Shown: in pieces, positions 21,066 to 32,735 of the stretch
Numbering within the stretch: the first letter of the stretch is position 1
How the letters are laid out: each line of letters opens with the position of its first letter
NCBI RefSeq assembly: GCF_029931775.1
Contig: NC_079318.1
Location: forward strand, 53,206,659 to 53,270,658
Length of the DNA: 64,000 nucleotides
Source: Euleptes europaea
Lineage: Eukaryota; Chordata; Lepidosauria; Squamata; Sphaerodactylidae
Direction: 5' to 3'
Program-made: the position numbers and the translations under genes
Notes under the pieces: generated by a model
Database searches by the model: none
Told to the model about the DNA's origin: nothing
What the model saw: the letters and a program-made list of their open reading frames with translations, nothing else

Positions 21066-21490
21066 AGAGAATCAGAGTTGGAAGGGACCACCAGGGTCAT
21101 CAAATCCAACCCCCTGCACAATGCAGGAAATTCACAACTACCTCCCCCCCACACACCCCGAGTGACCAGAAGATGGCCAAGATGCCCTCCCTCTCATCAT
21201 CTGCCTAAGGACCCAGAATCAGCATTGCTGACAGATGGCCATCTAACCACTTCTTAAAAACCTCCATGGAAGGAGAGCTTACCACCTCCCGAGGAAGCCT
21301 GTTCCACTGAGGAACCGCTCTGTTAGAAAATTCTTCCTAATGTCTAGACGGAAACTCTTGATTTAATTTCAACCCGTTGGTTCTGGTCCGGCCTTCTTGG
21401 GCAACAGAAAACAACTCAGCACTATCCTCTATATGGCAGCCCCTCAAATACTTGAACCTGGTTATCATATCCCCTAGACATGCTTATGAT
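21066..21490 (-). mobile_element. CR1 LINE 3' region
   Basis: The sequence shows the reversed CR1 end: 'gagttggaagggaccacc', 'tcatcaaatccaacccc', 'gcaggaaattcacaac', then 'gttccactgaggaaccgctc', 'aaattcttcctaatgtc' and 'ctcaaatacttgaacc'. These phrases run in the order known from amniote CR1 elements. The 5' part is missing. Confidence 0.8.
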
Positions 21491-21688
21491 TATTTATTTA
21501 GAAAAATTATAGACAATCTCTCCAGAGACCAGCTCAAGACAGTCAACAAAGTAAAAAGCGGTACTGTACAATAAAAATAAAAACAGCATACAAACAGGGC
21601 CGGGCATAAAAATAGCATAAAACAATACTTGGTAGCCTGAAATGATGCTCATAAAACAGTCCTCAGGGTAGAAGCAGACCATAAAAGT
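21491..21688. repeat. LINE 3'-tail-like repeat
   Basis: 'tatttatttagaaaaattat' followed by A-rich 'aataaaaataaaaacagc' phrases resembles the tail repeats at 4,600 and 45,425. Confidence 0.4.
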
Positions 21689-21689
21689 G

Positions 21690-21896
21690 GTGGTGAAAAG
21701 TGCTGTCAAGTCACAGCCAACTTATGGTTACCCTGTAGGGTTTTCAAGGCAATAGGCATTCAGAGGTGGCGTAGTGACCCTGGACATCCTTGATAGTCCC
21801 CATCCAAGTACTAACCAGAGCTGACTCTGCTTAGCTTCTAAGATCTGATGAGACTGGGCTAGCCTGGGCCATCCAGGTCAGGATCATACCATTAAT
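21690..21896 (-). mobile_element. 5S-rRNA-derived SINE
   Basis: The reversed tail 'aaagtgctgtcaagtcacag' and 'cattcagaggtgg' is followed by the 5S part 'catccaagtactaaccagag', 'ctgcttagcttctaagatc' and 'gggccatccaggtcagg'. It is more diverged than the copy at 36,541. Confidence 0.8.
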
Positions 21897-22420
21897 ACTG
21901 CTTCTAAAAAACTGAGCTCATTAATTAAAACTGCTTCCACAGAAGGATTCAAAACAGCCTGTCCTATGATCTCCCAACTATGTTCTGAAATGGTACAGCC
22001 CAGTAGGCACAGACCTCAGAAGGCTTGATTTTTGTTGGATTGTGGTATGCCTTCAAATTTGCACCTTTATCACTTGGCACGCCTGTTTACAAGCCCAAAG
22101 AGCAAAGTGAAGTCTAAGGACAGGAGTTGTGACGCAAACATTTTCCTCTTATGTTGCAACCACCTGTTTTTCCTTATGAAACCTTGTGCCACTTAAAAAC
22201 AAACACCTGAAGCATGATCTAGCAACAATTAGTCATGGCTATAATCCTAAACACACCTTCTTGGAAATGACCCATTACCCTTTGTAATGCTTACTTCTGA
22301 GTACATGTGCATGAAGTGAACTGCATGACCCATCCAATTCCTTTCAGTTTGATTTGCAGCCTCATACTGTGCACATTTATTTGGGAATAAGTTTGCTTCC
22401 AGGCAAACGCGCACTGGATT

Positions 22421-22591
22421 CCAGGGTGAGGCCTGGAGATCTCCCAGAATTACAACTGGTCTTCAGACTACAGAGATCAGTTCCTGGAGAAAATGGTTGC
22501 TTTGGAGAATGGTCTCTATAGTATACCCCACTGAGGTCCCTCCCCAAACCCCATCCTCAGGAATTTCCCAGCCTGGAGTTGGCAATTCTAA
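22421..22591. mobile_element. hAT-like MITE
   Basis: It runs from 'gcctggagatctcccag', through 'gttcctggagaaaatgg', to 'ggaatttcccagcctggag' and 'ttggcaattcta'. Its left end is worn. Confidence 0.65.
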
Positions 22592-22599
22592 TTCTGGCA

Positions 22600-23517
22600 T
22601 TTATCGTGACTAAACTTTGTAGGGTTATCTCTCTGAAGTTGTCTTACTCTCTGCAACCTTGCCCAGTCAAGTTTCCCCAGAAGCAGTACCTTACCCTGGG
22701 GCTTGGAAGGTGGAGACTTTTACAGACCTTTGAGGCTGGAACTTGGACCATGGGGCTTGTACCTCGTGAACCAGTTGATCCAGCAAGGCTGTTTTCCCAG
22801 GCCTCGGCCTAAATACCCTGAGAGGTAATTGACCCCAGTGGCACTGCATGCAGGTGCTGGAGTTCCTGAGGCTACGGTATGCTCTGGCCAGGATCCTGCA
22901 AGGAACTATCACCACCAGAGCACTGTTCTGGCACAACAGTTGGATTGTGTGCAGCCAGTCTGGCCCTTCACCTTCTTTGTGCCACTTCAGCCCAGGCCTT
23001 CTGCTGCCACTGTCCTTGTGGATTGGGAGAGGATCCTGGGAGGGCTACAGGCATGGGTTCAAATCCTGCATCGCAGAGACTTGGTGGCTGCCTCAGAGGC
23101 TGGTGGCAAGGTCTCTCTTATAGACTCTTGCAAGGTGGCCTCTGGTATTGGTAGTTCATTGTCAGTGGAGGCCTTGCAGTGCTGGGCCTTCCGGCCCTCC
23201 TCAGCCACTTGGCTCGTTGGACTCTTCCCCTGAGGATTCTGAGTAGAAATCACAGAGCTATTTGGAGGGGATTGTGACAGATGTACTCCTTCCATCAGAA
23301 TTCCTGCACCCCTCAGCATTAGAAGTGTAGGACATGGCCCCAGGTGGAATTTTGGTCCAGTGGGAAAGACAGGCTTGGATCAAGCACACTTCCTTGGGCG
23401 GGAAGGATTTCTACTTGCAGAGTACAACTTTCTTACCTTTCCTCTCTCACTGCAGCTCAAAATGCAACCCCCCAACTTACTTTGAGCTGTAGTAGAAAGG
23501 GGGTTGTGAAAAAGTTG
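22600..23517. other. GC-richer intergenic block of unknown origin
   Basis: The block is clearly more GC-rich than its surroundings and carries open frames of up to 134 codons on the + strand, none with a protein family I recognise. It is bounded by MITE copies on both sides. It may be an internal part of an old transposable element. Confidence 0.3.
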
Positions 23518-23525
23518 CACTCTGT

Positions 23526-23734
23526 TAGAGTTGCCAGGTCCCTCTTCACCATCGTCAGGAGGTTTTTGGGGTGGAGCCTGAGGAGGGTGGGGTTTGGGGA
23601 GGGGAGAGACTTCAATGCCATAGACTCCAATTGCCAAAGTGGCCATTTTCTCCAGGTGAACTGATCTCTATCGGCTGGAGGTCAGCTGTAATAGCAGGAG
23701 ATCGCCAGCTAGTACCTGGAGGTTGGCTACCCTA
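23526..23734. mobile_element. hAT-like MITE with 8-bp target duplication
   Basis: The element starts tagagttgcc and ends ggctacccta, an inverted pair. It is flanked by the perfect 8-bp direct repeat cactctgt at 23,518-23,525 and 23,735-23,742. Eight-base duplications with ends close to tagggttgcc fit the hAT superfamily. There is no transposase, so it depends on an element elsewhere. Confidence 0.85.
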
Positions 23735-23742
23735 CACTCTGT

Positions 23743-24624
23743 GGATAGAAATCCTCCTGCTGACAAGAACACTGTGCATAACCCTAACAATATGTAGCAA
23801 ACTTGACCCTATCATGTTATTCAATAAAGACATTGAAATACTATTTAATTGAATCTCATCAAGGTAGGTTCAGGTCACTTTAAAATCCTGCCATATATTA
23901 ATTATTAATGTTTATTACCACAGAATACCTGATTGGCTAATGATAGTGCTATTTACTGTTTCCAGTGTTTTTTCATGTAATTGTCTTTTCAGCCAGCCAA
24001 GCAAGGCTGAAAAGTTTCTGAGATAACGAGCAAAGATTTCCCTTTATCTAGCACGACAGTGCCAAAGGCTAAAAGGTGCTCTTGAGACTTTCTGTGACCC
24101 TCATTATAATCCCAGGCCAATCAGGCTACCATCATGGAACCAGATTTGAATCCTCATGAAGCAGATGGAAGAACTTAGTGTGGCTTTTTGTGCAGGCTGT
24201 TTTTACCAAGCAGCCCAAATGTACAAGCATCTTTTGTCTTGTACAAATCATAGTAAATGAGAAGTGTTTTGTGGGCTTTGAATTGTTTTCCCAAATTGCT
24301 CGCCGTGCAGAAGCACGAGGGTGATGAGCCTGCAAGATTAATTTGCAGCCCTCCAGCCTTTCGCAAGTAGAAACCTGAGATTTCCCACACCGGCATTGTT
24401 CGGAGGAAATTAATTTTGATTGCTGCAAGGTTATATGACCCCAAATAATTGATCTATTTGTCCACTCATTCAATCTCCCTTAAGTGGTAACTTAACCTAA
24501 TTATCTGTCTGTCTGCTTCATTTATTTTCTCAGTAATACTGAAATGCTGGTGGGGAGTGTAGTGATAGAATTTATAGTCTCCACACACTTATAGTTTATA
24601 CACACATTTATAGTTTCCACACAC
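23743..24624. other. intergenic, nothing recognised
   Basis: No gene or named repeat was recognised between the two MITE copies. Confidence 0.35.
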
Positions 24625-24821
24625 AGTTTCCAACCTCCAGGAGGCGACTGGAGATCTCCCAGAATTGTAACTGATCTCCAGACTACAGAGACCCGTTACT
24701 CTGGAGAAAACGGCTGCTTCAGAGGATGGACTCAAGGGCATCACATCCTCAATAACCTCCCCACCTCCAGACTCTGCCCCCAAATATTCAGGAATTTCCC
24801 TACTTGGAGTTGGCAACCCTA
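24625..24821. mobile_element. hAT-like MITE
   Basis: 'tttccaacctccagg' at the left and 'tggagttggcaaccct' at the right frame the usual body ('tgatctccagactacagag', 'tctggagaaaacggctgc'). Confidence 0.7.
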
Positions 24822-25267
24822 AGACAACCCCTTATATGTAACCATCTTAAGGAAATAGTACTTCATACTATTTTAAGTAACTGATACTTCACATGACCTT
24901 CACTAGTTCTAGAACAAGGCCTAAAGATTGCTGTATGTTTAAATTGCTCTTTATATTAGAATTGTTTTAAATCACTGTCTCTTCTGGTAGCATTATCTGT
25001 AGATTTAGAAATACTACTGGGGTCCAGTCCCCGTGGTTGAAACTCAGGATTTTCGGCTCCCTCACCAGCTCCTGACTGTTTACTGTCAGATTTAGGAAGA
25101 AAGTGGTCTGGTCAATGTGTTTACAGCTTTTGTGGATTTAGGGCATTAACTTGCAATTTATTGCTAAATACAGTGGGCATGATTCAGCCATAGTGAAGCA
25201 CATTTCAGTCCTACTGATTTCAGTGAATTGAAACACAAGATATGTGCAGTCCCTCCCCTCTTTTCAG

Positions 25268-25415
25268 AGCCTCATCGGGTAAAAGCAGCTGTCCAAGAGG
25301 CCTTGCAGTTCTGTTGTAGGCGACCCTTTTTAACTGGAGCTACCAGGGATTGAATCTGGGACCTTCTGCATACAGAGTATCAATTGTTCCATTGAGCAGA
25401 CTCATAACCCCCCAC
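25268..25415 (-). mobile_element. tRNA-derived SINE, head B (worn)
   Basis: The stretch 'cagggattgaatctgggacc' followed by 'ttctgcatacagagtat' and 'ccattgagcagac' is the reversed head with its B box and A box. Better copies lie at 41,400 and 49,722. Confidence 0.6.
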
Positions 25416-27141
25416 AACCACTTTCTGAGGAAGGTGTGACAGAAATGCCTCAAACCATTTCCATTTTCACCACCCCCAGACTAGATAGTTCAACAATTGT
25501 GAGTGATGATAAGGTATATCTGAGAGATCCAGCAATACCAACAGAGAGGCATTGCCTTTGTTCATCTGCAGCTAATCATCCACCAAATCAGGACTGAAAC
25601 CAGACTGAAAACAGTCAAGGGCAGATATGTGATCCAGGATATTGTGACAGAACTTGTGCTTTCGGGATATCTCTATACCTACCGTAATTCTATATCTAAT
25701 TTTGAAGTGTGCACCCTGCCTGTGGATACTTAAATCTGCAGATAGGGGGCACACTCATGCCCAACAGGTTTTTCTGCAGACTTAGGGGACCCCCTAGGTC
25801 TACAAAAAATAAATAAATCTGAACTTAAAAAAACTGGAGGGTTTTTTTTTAATCCCCCCGATTTTTGAAAGAGGATTGTCTGAGCATGTGCAGACAGAGC
25901 TCTTTCAAAATGGTGGCTGCTGTTGCTGAGAACGGGTCAGCTGCCAGGTGTCAGCAATAAAAGCAGATGATGCTGGGAACAATTCCCAGGCTGTGCTGCA
26001 GCAGATGCCTTTGGTCACTCTGGACAGCTGCTGCCACAGAGAGCCGTGCCTAGCCTTGCCAGCAGCAGACGCTGGGAGCAGCTTCTTGGCCGCTCCGGGC
26101 CTGGCCAGGGGATTCCCCCACCTGGGAGGGGAGATGGTATTCCTCCCCCTTGTGAGGGGGAGATGGCATTCCACCTCACGTTTCGTGGACCCCCCACTTG
26201 TTCCCTTATATTAGTCTGGTCACATGTTCCAGTAGTTCCACTTGGTTGAGAGTGCTTTCAGGAACCTGTTGGCGTTGCTCCTTAGGTTAAAGCTGTTTGA
26301 ACTACTCTTCATCCTTTTGGTCTCAGTTTTGGAACCCAGAAACATTACACAGGAAAGCCCAGAGCAGCTTTTCTGCAACTCACTGAACAGCCTTGAGTAA
26401 AAATAGTAGATTAGAATTGGCCTAAATTGGGTAGAAGTTGTTTAAGAGAGGCCTTTTAAAATAATGTTCTTATCACAGCTTCCTTTAAAGGCTGAGGGGG
26501 AAATACCCTCAGCCAGTCTAATTTCATCTCAAGATGAAGACTCTGATCCAGGAAACCTTAAACAGGAAGAAATTTTTGTTTGTCTTTAAGGTACTCCAAT
26601 GCTCCTGATCTTCATCAGCGGGACCCTCACCAATTCCTTGCATTATTTCAACAGTCAGAAGGGACAAACTACCCCCAGAAAGGTGGTAGCATTCACAGTC
26701 CCCAGGAAAATCCTATCAACATTAGTCAAGACAACCGAGCTGAAACTATCCATGGATAAAAGACCAAACAGTGCTTCTGACGCCTCCAGTGCATGATTGA
26801 GCCATTGATACCGGTAAACTGAAATCCAAGTTAGAGGAGATCTGAGAGTTTTTATCAGCAAATACTCCCCCCTCCCAAAACACAGCCCAAGGCCAAATTA
26901 CTGGACTTCTATGATTTCCCTAAACAATTCACTTTTTTAAAAAAAATCTGCTTTATTCTACAGGAAAAGAAAGAGAAGGAACAGCTGAGACCACACACAT
27001 CAGCATTCGTCTCTCCAATGCATGGAAGATGGCATGACCCTAAACAGAAAGTAAATAAAATTTCTCAACAAAACCCTGCATGTATTATATCTTAGCTCCT
27101 TCTCTAACACAAACACATACACACTCTGGCTCTTTCCAGCT
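25416..27141. other. intergenic, unresolved
   Basis: A GC-rich patch at 25,900-26,200 stands out (stretches such as 'ccacctgggaggggagatgg'), but I recognise no gene. A small piece near 26,588 ('ctttaaggtactcc') belongs to the short 'accttaaaggc' repeat family. Confidence 0.3.
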
Positions 27142-27232
27142 GTATCTGAAGAAGTGAGCTGTGACTCACGAAATTGCATACCCTGCCAGAAATGTAGTTA
27201 GTCTTTAAGGTGCTACTGGATTCTTCCTCTAT
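27142..27232. repeat. short interspersed repeat ('gcaccttaaaggc' family)
   Basis: 'ctgaagaagtgagctgtgac', 'tgcataccctgccaga' and 'gtctttaaggtgctactgg' match 47,686-47,958 closely. Confidence 0.65.
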
Positions 27233-28621
27233 TCTACATGCACACCCTGTTTATCCACTTTTAAATGGTTTTTTAAAAAAGAATTCTGTGCATTTTGCCC
27301 ACTCCCTGTTCCTCCTCCCCTCCCTGTGATGTGTCATATCTTTCAGCAGAATCACTGGAGTTAATCACTTGCTGAGGGGATTACCAAGAAGAGGAGTCCC
27401 CCTCCCCTCTTTTTGTTTGCTTTTGTATTGACAGGATTTCAAGTTAACAGAAAATAAGGAAGAGAACCCAGTGTAATGACTCCTGTCTCTTGTGAAGCAA
27501 CGTTGGATGTCTTTCTGTTTATTCTCTTGGGAGCTGTTGATTAGAATTTGAGTGGGACACAGAAGCCGGGCTTAATCCAGGTGCTCTAAAGACTAGACAA
27601 TTTAGGTAACTCAGTACAAGAGCCCCTTTTTTTTGTTGTGGCGGTGGCCTAAATAATTCAGCCGCTGAAAGTTTATATTTGTTTATTTAGAAACGTTTAT
27701 CCTATCTTTCCCCCTATATGGAATCAAGGCACCTCATTACCTCCCAGCCCCCGCAAAAGCTAAAACTACACCACAACACAATGCATAAAATGGCAGGAGC
27801 CCTCTATAACGTAACTCAGTTGACAAACATTAACCCTCAGGTGCCCTCAACAGCTCTCTCAGGCCTTGCTTGGAGTTTGGGAACTCTACCTATAAATCAC
27901 AATTCTTCAACACAATTCTTCAAAGGAAGACTCTGGCATGAACTGGCTGCATTGGGATTTATTTAAATGTTTCATACTACCTCCCCAGTTTATGAACTAG
28001 GATTTTGGATTTTTTATCTCATTACACTTGCCTCTAATTTAACAAAACCTGTGACTCCCTCCCAGGTAGGGAATGGCCTCCCTATTTTTTCCTGATTAGA
28101 TCTGAATTTTATATAATTACATTTCCATGTGTACTTTCTGCCCTTTATAACCACTTGACCCTGTTCCTTGTTTGTTCTTTAAACCTCCCAATTAAAGCAA
28201 AGTGAGGATCCAAAATGTTGTTAGGCTTTCAAGTGCCTCGAGACTCTGCCACAGACGACCCCTAAGGAATTATTGCCTTCATGCTATTTTACCAGAAATC
28301 GACCTTTTTCTCAACCCTATCTCAAAAGAGGGAACCCATCCCTCAATAATATAGTCGCAATTCCTTTTTGGTCTACTACAGCTAAATGTTCTTATCTCAC
28401 AATCAAAACAATGTTGTTATGGGTGGAACTTTGTCTCTGGTGTGCATCTCCACAATTGATTGCCACCTTTGTCTAGCGAATGTAGCTTCTCCAGACAGAT
28501 AAAGGGAACTAGTTTTCTATGCCCTGAGGCTCAGTTTTAAGTCTGGATCTTCCACAGTATCTTAATTTACAATGCAACATCCCACAAAGCATCTAGACTG
28601 TGTGTAGGTTGCTTACAAGAG
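27233..28621. other. intergenic, nothing recognised
   Basis: A LINE-tail-like phrase ('tttatttagaaacgtttat') is seen near 27,680. No gene was recognised in the rest. Confidence 0.35.
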
Positions 28622-28840
28622 TAGGGTTGCTAGGTTCCAGGTGGGTGCTGGAGATCATCTGGAATTACAATTGATCTCCAGATGCCAGGGATAAATTCCC
28701 CTAGAGAAAATGGCTGCTTTGGAGGGTGGCTTCTAAGGCATTATACCCTGTTGAGGTCCCTCCCCTCCCCAAACCTCACCCTCCCTAGACTCCCCCCCCC
28801 AAATGTCAAGGAGTTTCCCAACACCAAGTTGGCAACCCTA
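28622..28840. mobile_element. hAT-like MITE, both ends kept
   Basis: It begins tagggttgct and ends ggcaacccta, giving inverted ends, with the typical body between. No clear target duplication is left. Confidence 0.75.
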
Positions 28841-30037
28841 AGTGATGGGATACCGACTCTGTAACAAAGATATTTTGAATAGTGCTAAGGAGGTCAGAGT
28901 CACAATCATATAATCTCCATTCATGATGTATGAAGCCTAACTGCCTTCAGGTGAAGGCAAACATTTTTAGAGCAGCAGAGTCACTCAGGAAGCATTGAAT
29001 CCAAACTGATGTTTCTTCTTTAAAGTCAAACTGTGAAAAATGGTTCTGCTAGTTGGAAGAAGTAGCCTGCTATACACAGTGTTGATTGGCTCAAAGAAAC
29101 CTCCCCTTGCAATCCCCAGAAAAGTTTTGTACTATATGTCCCCTAATGTTTTCTGAATCCATACACATGTTTTTAACAATATAAACTGGTGGCCCACCTG
29201 AAGCATGAGGCAAGGAACAAGATGAAATGCTGAATGAAGCATATACTAACTGGCATTCTCCTGACCCATTGTATAAGTGGTGACCTAAATACTTTAATAG
29301 CACCCATGAGCATTTGGAGAATTTGCACACATGGGAGCTAATTGCTATTGAAAGAGATCCTGATGTTAATATAGCCAAATCTATAAGAAGGACAGTAAAT
29401 CATTACTGGAGAATGGTAGATGATTACAGACAATGACTTCCCAGGTGATGAAATACAAACACATGCAAGGGGGATACCTGGATAATGCGTTTGGCAAGTA
29501 TGTTATGTTGCAACCAAAAATCGTAATGGAGGAGAAAAATATGGAGGCGACAATAGACATTAATTATGGTATCCAGGATGAGCATACTGAAACTCCTTTA
29601 TGAAACGCTTGTTGTGGCTTCTGGGTGATTATTGCCACGCACACCGGAGGAAAATAAAAAGGTTATGGCCCTGTATGATGTAGGACTTCCATGCTTGGAT
29701 CATGGTCCTCAGGTGGAGTGTGGAGCCCCTATTAGGGCCCCCTCCAAAGCCAGTATTCTTTGTTTCTGAGAGAAGATCCTGCCCTTAAGGCACCCTTTGC
29801 ATGTATGCCAAGAGGAGCTGCAGGCTAATGAGGTGAGGTCACTCAACAAAGGAGAGAATTCCTTTTTATCTCAAGAAAGTTCAGGGAGTCTCCCCGCCAC
29901 ACCAGAGCTCTTCCTTGCTTTCTCTTTCTTATCTCCCCCCCCCCCTGCATAGCCCCACATCCTCACAATTTAGTCTTCCACCTTCCTGGCTTCCGTCCTT
30001 TCCTTTTGCTCTGTGGCACCAACTCTTTGCCACTGCC
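28841..30037. other. intergenic, possible decayed coding stretch
   Basis: Around 29,300-29,430 the + strand reads HLENLHTWELIAIERD and then NHYWRMVDDY, which looks more protein-like than chance. I cannot name a family. It may be a remnant of a transposable element or of a retrocopy. The last 120 bases (pyrimidine-rich, from 29,930) lead into the RPL35 pseudogene. Confidence 0.25.
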
Positions 30038-30407
30038 ATGGCAAAAATCAAGACCCATGATTTACGAGGGAAGAAGAAGGAACGGTTGTTGGAGCAGTTG
30101 GATGATCTTGAAGAACTGTCCCAGCAATGTCTCGTCAAGGTGATCAGAGGCGCAGACTCTAAACTCTTCAAGATCTGGGTTGTGCACAAATCCCTCACCC
30201 GAGTGCTGACAGTCATTAACCAGACCCAGAAGGAAAACCTCAGGAAGTTCTGCAAAGGAAAGAAGTACGGTATAAGCCTCTAGACTTGCAACCCAAGAAA
30301 ACACGTGCCATGTGGCGCAGGCTGAACAAGCATGAAGAGGGTCTGAAGACCAAAATACAGCAGCGGAAAAAGCACCTGTACCCTCGAAATATGCTGTGAA
30401 AGCGTGA
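30038..30407 (+). pseudogene. RPL35 processed pseudogene
   Basis: The translation starts [20 protein letters not shown], as in ribosomal protein L35 of the large subunit, and continues through [16 protein letters not shown] to KGKKY. There the frame shifts by one base. The rest of the L35 end (RPKKTRA.. and LNKHE.. like sequence, then the AVKA end) is still present in another frame up to 30,407. The real gene has introns and this copy has none, so it is a retrocopy of spliced mRNA. It also lost one codon near DDLEELSQ and has many replacements. A pyrimidine-rich leader precedes the ATG, like the 5' end of ribosomal protein mRNAs. No protein is expected. Confidence 0.92.
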
Positions 30408-30946
30408 GCTTCCAGTGCACAGTTGCCCTGCTGGCTTCCTTTTTTCCCATTAAGGGTGTTTTGTCTTTAAAAATACAATTTACTCTTCCAATGCTCTGCT
30501 TGTGCTTGCAGTGTGAAGCCTGGTCTGTTCAACAAAACAGATCTTTCACATGTAGGAAGGGTTCTACAACCACCTGTGTTTTCTCACAGATACCGTTAAA
30601 AATTCAGAAAACTGGAGAAAGATTTAGTTGTATTCTGTGGGTAAGCTACAAAATTAAATTGGTAGTACCTTTTGATTCTTAAAAGAGACTTTAGTTATGT
30701 TCTCAGATGCTGGTCCTAATCTAAATGGGGTCCCACCTAAAGTAAGAGCCCTTCCCAGAGTTTCCACAACACTGGCCCCACCTGAAACTTGGTGTCAAAG
30801 AAAGCTACTAGGGCTTTCCCACTTGGTTGGGAAGTGCTGATCAGGCTCTCACTTTCCCACTGAAAGGAAATTCGGTAATGTTGAGAAGCTTTCTGTTTCC
30901 CTCATTTGTTATAGATTTTTCATAGGGTTAATAGTCATAGCTATAG

Positions 30947-31730
30947 GTGAACTTTAGGAAGAATTCAATAAAGCAAAACTATGATGCAATATGTAAGTCC
31001 TTGCTCAAGAATATGGCAATAATAAACAAAAAGCCGTGCTGCTTTTCTTTTCCACTAATGATTAGACTATCTAAAAGAAGGAAAAGAAAATCAGATCTCC
31101 CTAAAGGTTATGATAATCAGAATATCATGAACCCTTTCATTAACTCATTAAAAGATGTGTCTGTTTTCCTGCCATCTGAGTCATCTTCATCTGTGACTTA
31201 CCCTGACTTCATCCTAATTTTCTAATGGTTGTGTGTATGGCCAATGTGAATGCCAAGGTTAGTCAGAGGTCAACACAGACTACTCCCAACACCCAAGCAT
31301 TTAGGTTGAGTTGGATCTTAAACCAGATTGGAATTGTGCTCCATATTTATCAACAAATGGATAAATTCCTCTCAAACCGGCATGTTACAGAGCAAGAGAA
31401 GGATTTCATGTTGGTGCAACTGGGTTACACAGAAATGAACCTTTGCTTAATTCAGAGTTACCATAAGTTGTTGCAAAAGATGCTGGTTTAGCACTTCCTG
31501 TTAACGAAGCAGAGAAGTTTATGTGGGATCTAACAGAAGCAAAACAAAAAATTGTAGCTAGCGGTGATTGATAACTTATTTGCAACTGCCAATTAGCCAT
31601 TGAACATGTTTCTTCACATTTTTAAACTTGCCTTTTCTTGCATCATGATGATTTGTTTTGCTTCAATGTACACACGGGTGGGGGCTTGAATGTAGAATTA
31701 ATACCTTAAATAAATAAAAATGCTGCTTGC
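30947..31730 (+). pseudogene. unidentified retrocopy-like stretch
   Basis: Two adjoining open frames lie at 30,947-31,225 and 31,225-31,491. The first contains RLSKRRKRKSDLPKGYDNQ and the second LSNRHVTEQEKDFMLVQLGY. Protein-like sequence goes on in another frame to about 31,572 (a stretch like EAEKFMWDLTEAKQK). It ends with a 3'-UTR-like segment and overlapping aataaa signals at 31,708-31,720. The pattern (no introns, frame changes, poly(A) signal) is that of a processed pseudogene of a helical, perhaps coiled-coil, host protein. I do not recognise the parent gene. A different kind of element cannot be excluded. Confidence 0.45.
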
Positions 31731-32135
31731 TGTCTTAAATTCTGTTCCTTCTAGTTTGTTGATGTGAATGACTGAAGATTCTTATCGTAGCACAGAAGAC
31801 AATTTGTGCCTGATGTTCGCCCAAAAGCAGAAGGGGGAAAAGGAGCACAGGACAGGCCTTAAACTTTGTAAAGCAGTCACTTTGGACTGGATTCCAGAAG
31901 AGATTCCTGGCTCCAGTCCCCATTTCTATGTGGCCCTAAGTTGAAAGTGTAAAAACATAAAGCAGTTTATAAGTCAGAATAATATGAGCAGGGAACCCAC
32001 AATGTTTTGCAAGGGGCATCTCATTTCCCCATCCTCCACTGTTTCTTCTGTCCCTTCCCTGCAAGCCCATATAGCCTTTCCCCTTTTCTTGCTTCCTTTT
32101 CTTCTTCCCACCCACATCTCTCCTTCCCACCCAAC

Positions 32136-32312
32136 GAGGGTTGTCAACTCTAGTTTGGGAAATTCCTAAAGATTAGAGGGTGGAGCCTGGGAAATGCAGG
32201 TTTTGTGGGGGGAAAGCTCTCAGCTAGGTTTAATGCCATAGGGTATACCCTACAAAGCAGCCATTTTCTCCAGAGAAACTGATCTATGTCATCTGGAAAT
32301 CAGTTGTAATTC
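32136..32312. mobile_element. hAT-like MITE
   Basis: 'gagggttgtcaactctagtt' is the left end. The body ends near 'tggaaatcagttgtaattcc', so the right end is lost. Confidence 0.65.
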
Positions 32313-32576
32313 CGCCCCACCTTTACATGTCTCCTCCCCCCCAACTTCAGCTTTCTGTCCTCCTGGTAGCCTCTCCCTGGGAAAAATTGGTGCTGTTCCA
32401 TCCACTGAGCTGGGCCGGGCTCAGTTGCATGGTGTGGGCCATTGGGTTGGGCCCAGTTATTTCATGGATTTGCAGGGGGCCCTTGACTTTCCACTGTACC
32501 CCTCCCCACACTATTTCTTCTCTTCCTCCTCCTGGCAGTCCCCATATCTTCACATCACTTGACATCATTCTCTGCT

Positions 32577-32735
32577 CCTCTATTTTATCCTCACAATAAC
32601 CCTGTGAGGTATGTTAGGCTAAGACATATGACTGGCCCAAGGTCTCCCTATGAGCACCATGGCAGAGTGGGAATTCAAACTGGAGTCTCCAAGATCCTAA
32701 TCTGAAACTCTAAGTACTACTCCTCATTGGCCGTT
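32577..32735 (-). mobile_element. tRNA-derived SINE, head A relative
   Basis: 'ataaccctgtgaggtatgtt', 'ctggcccaaggtctcc' and 'gggaattcaaactggagtc' form the reversed body and B box of this SINE. Confidence 0.6.

Noticed and set aside
22829-23233. 134-codon + strand frame as a gene
   Set aside because: No family signature, no upstream promoter feature, and several equal-length frames overlap in the same block.
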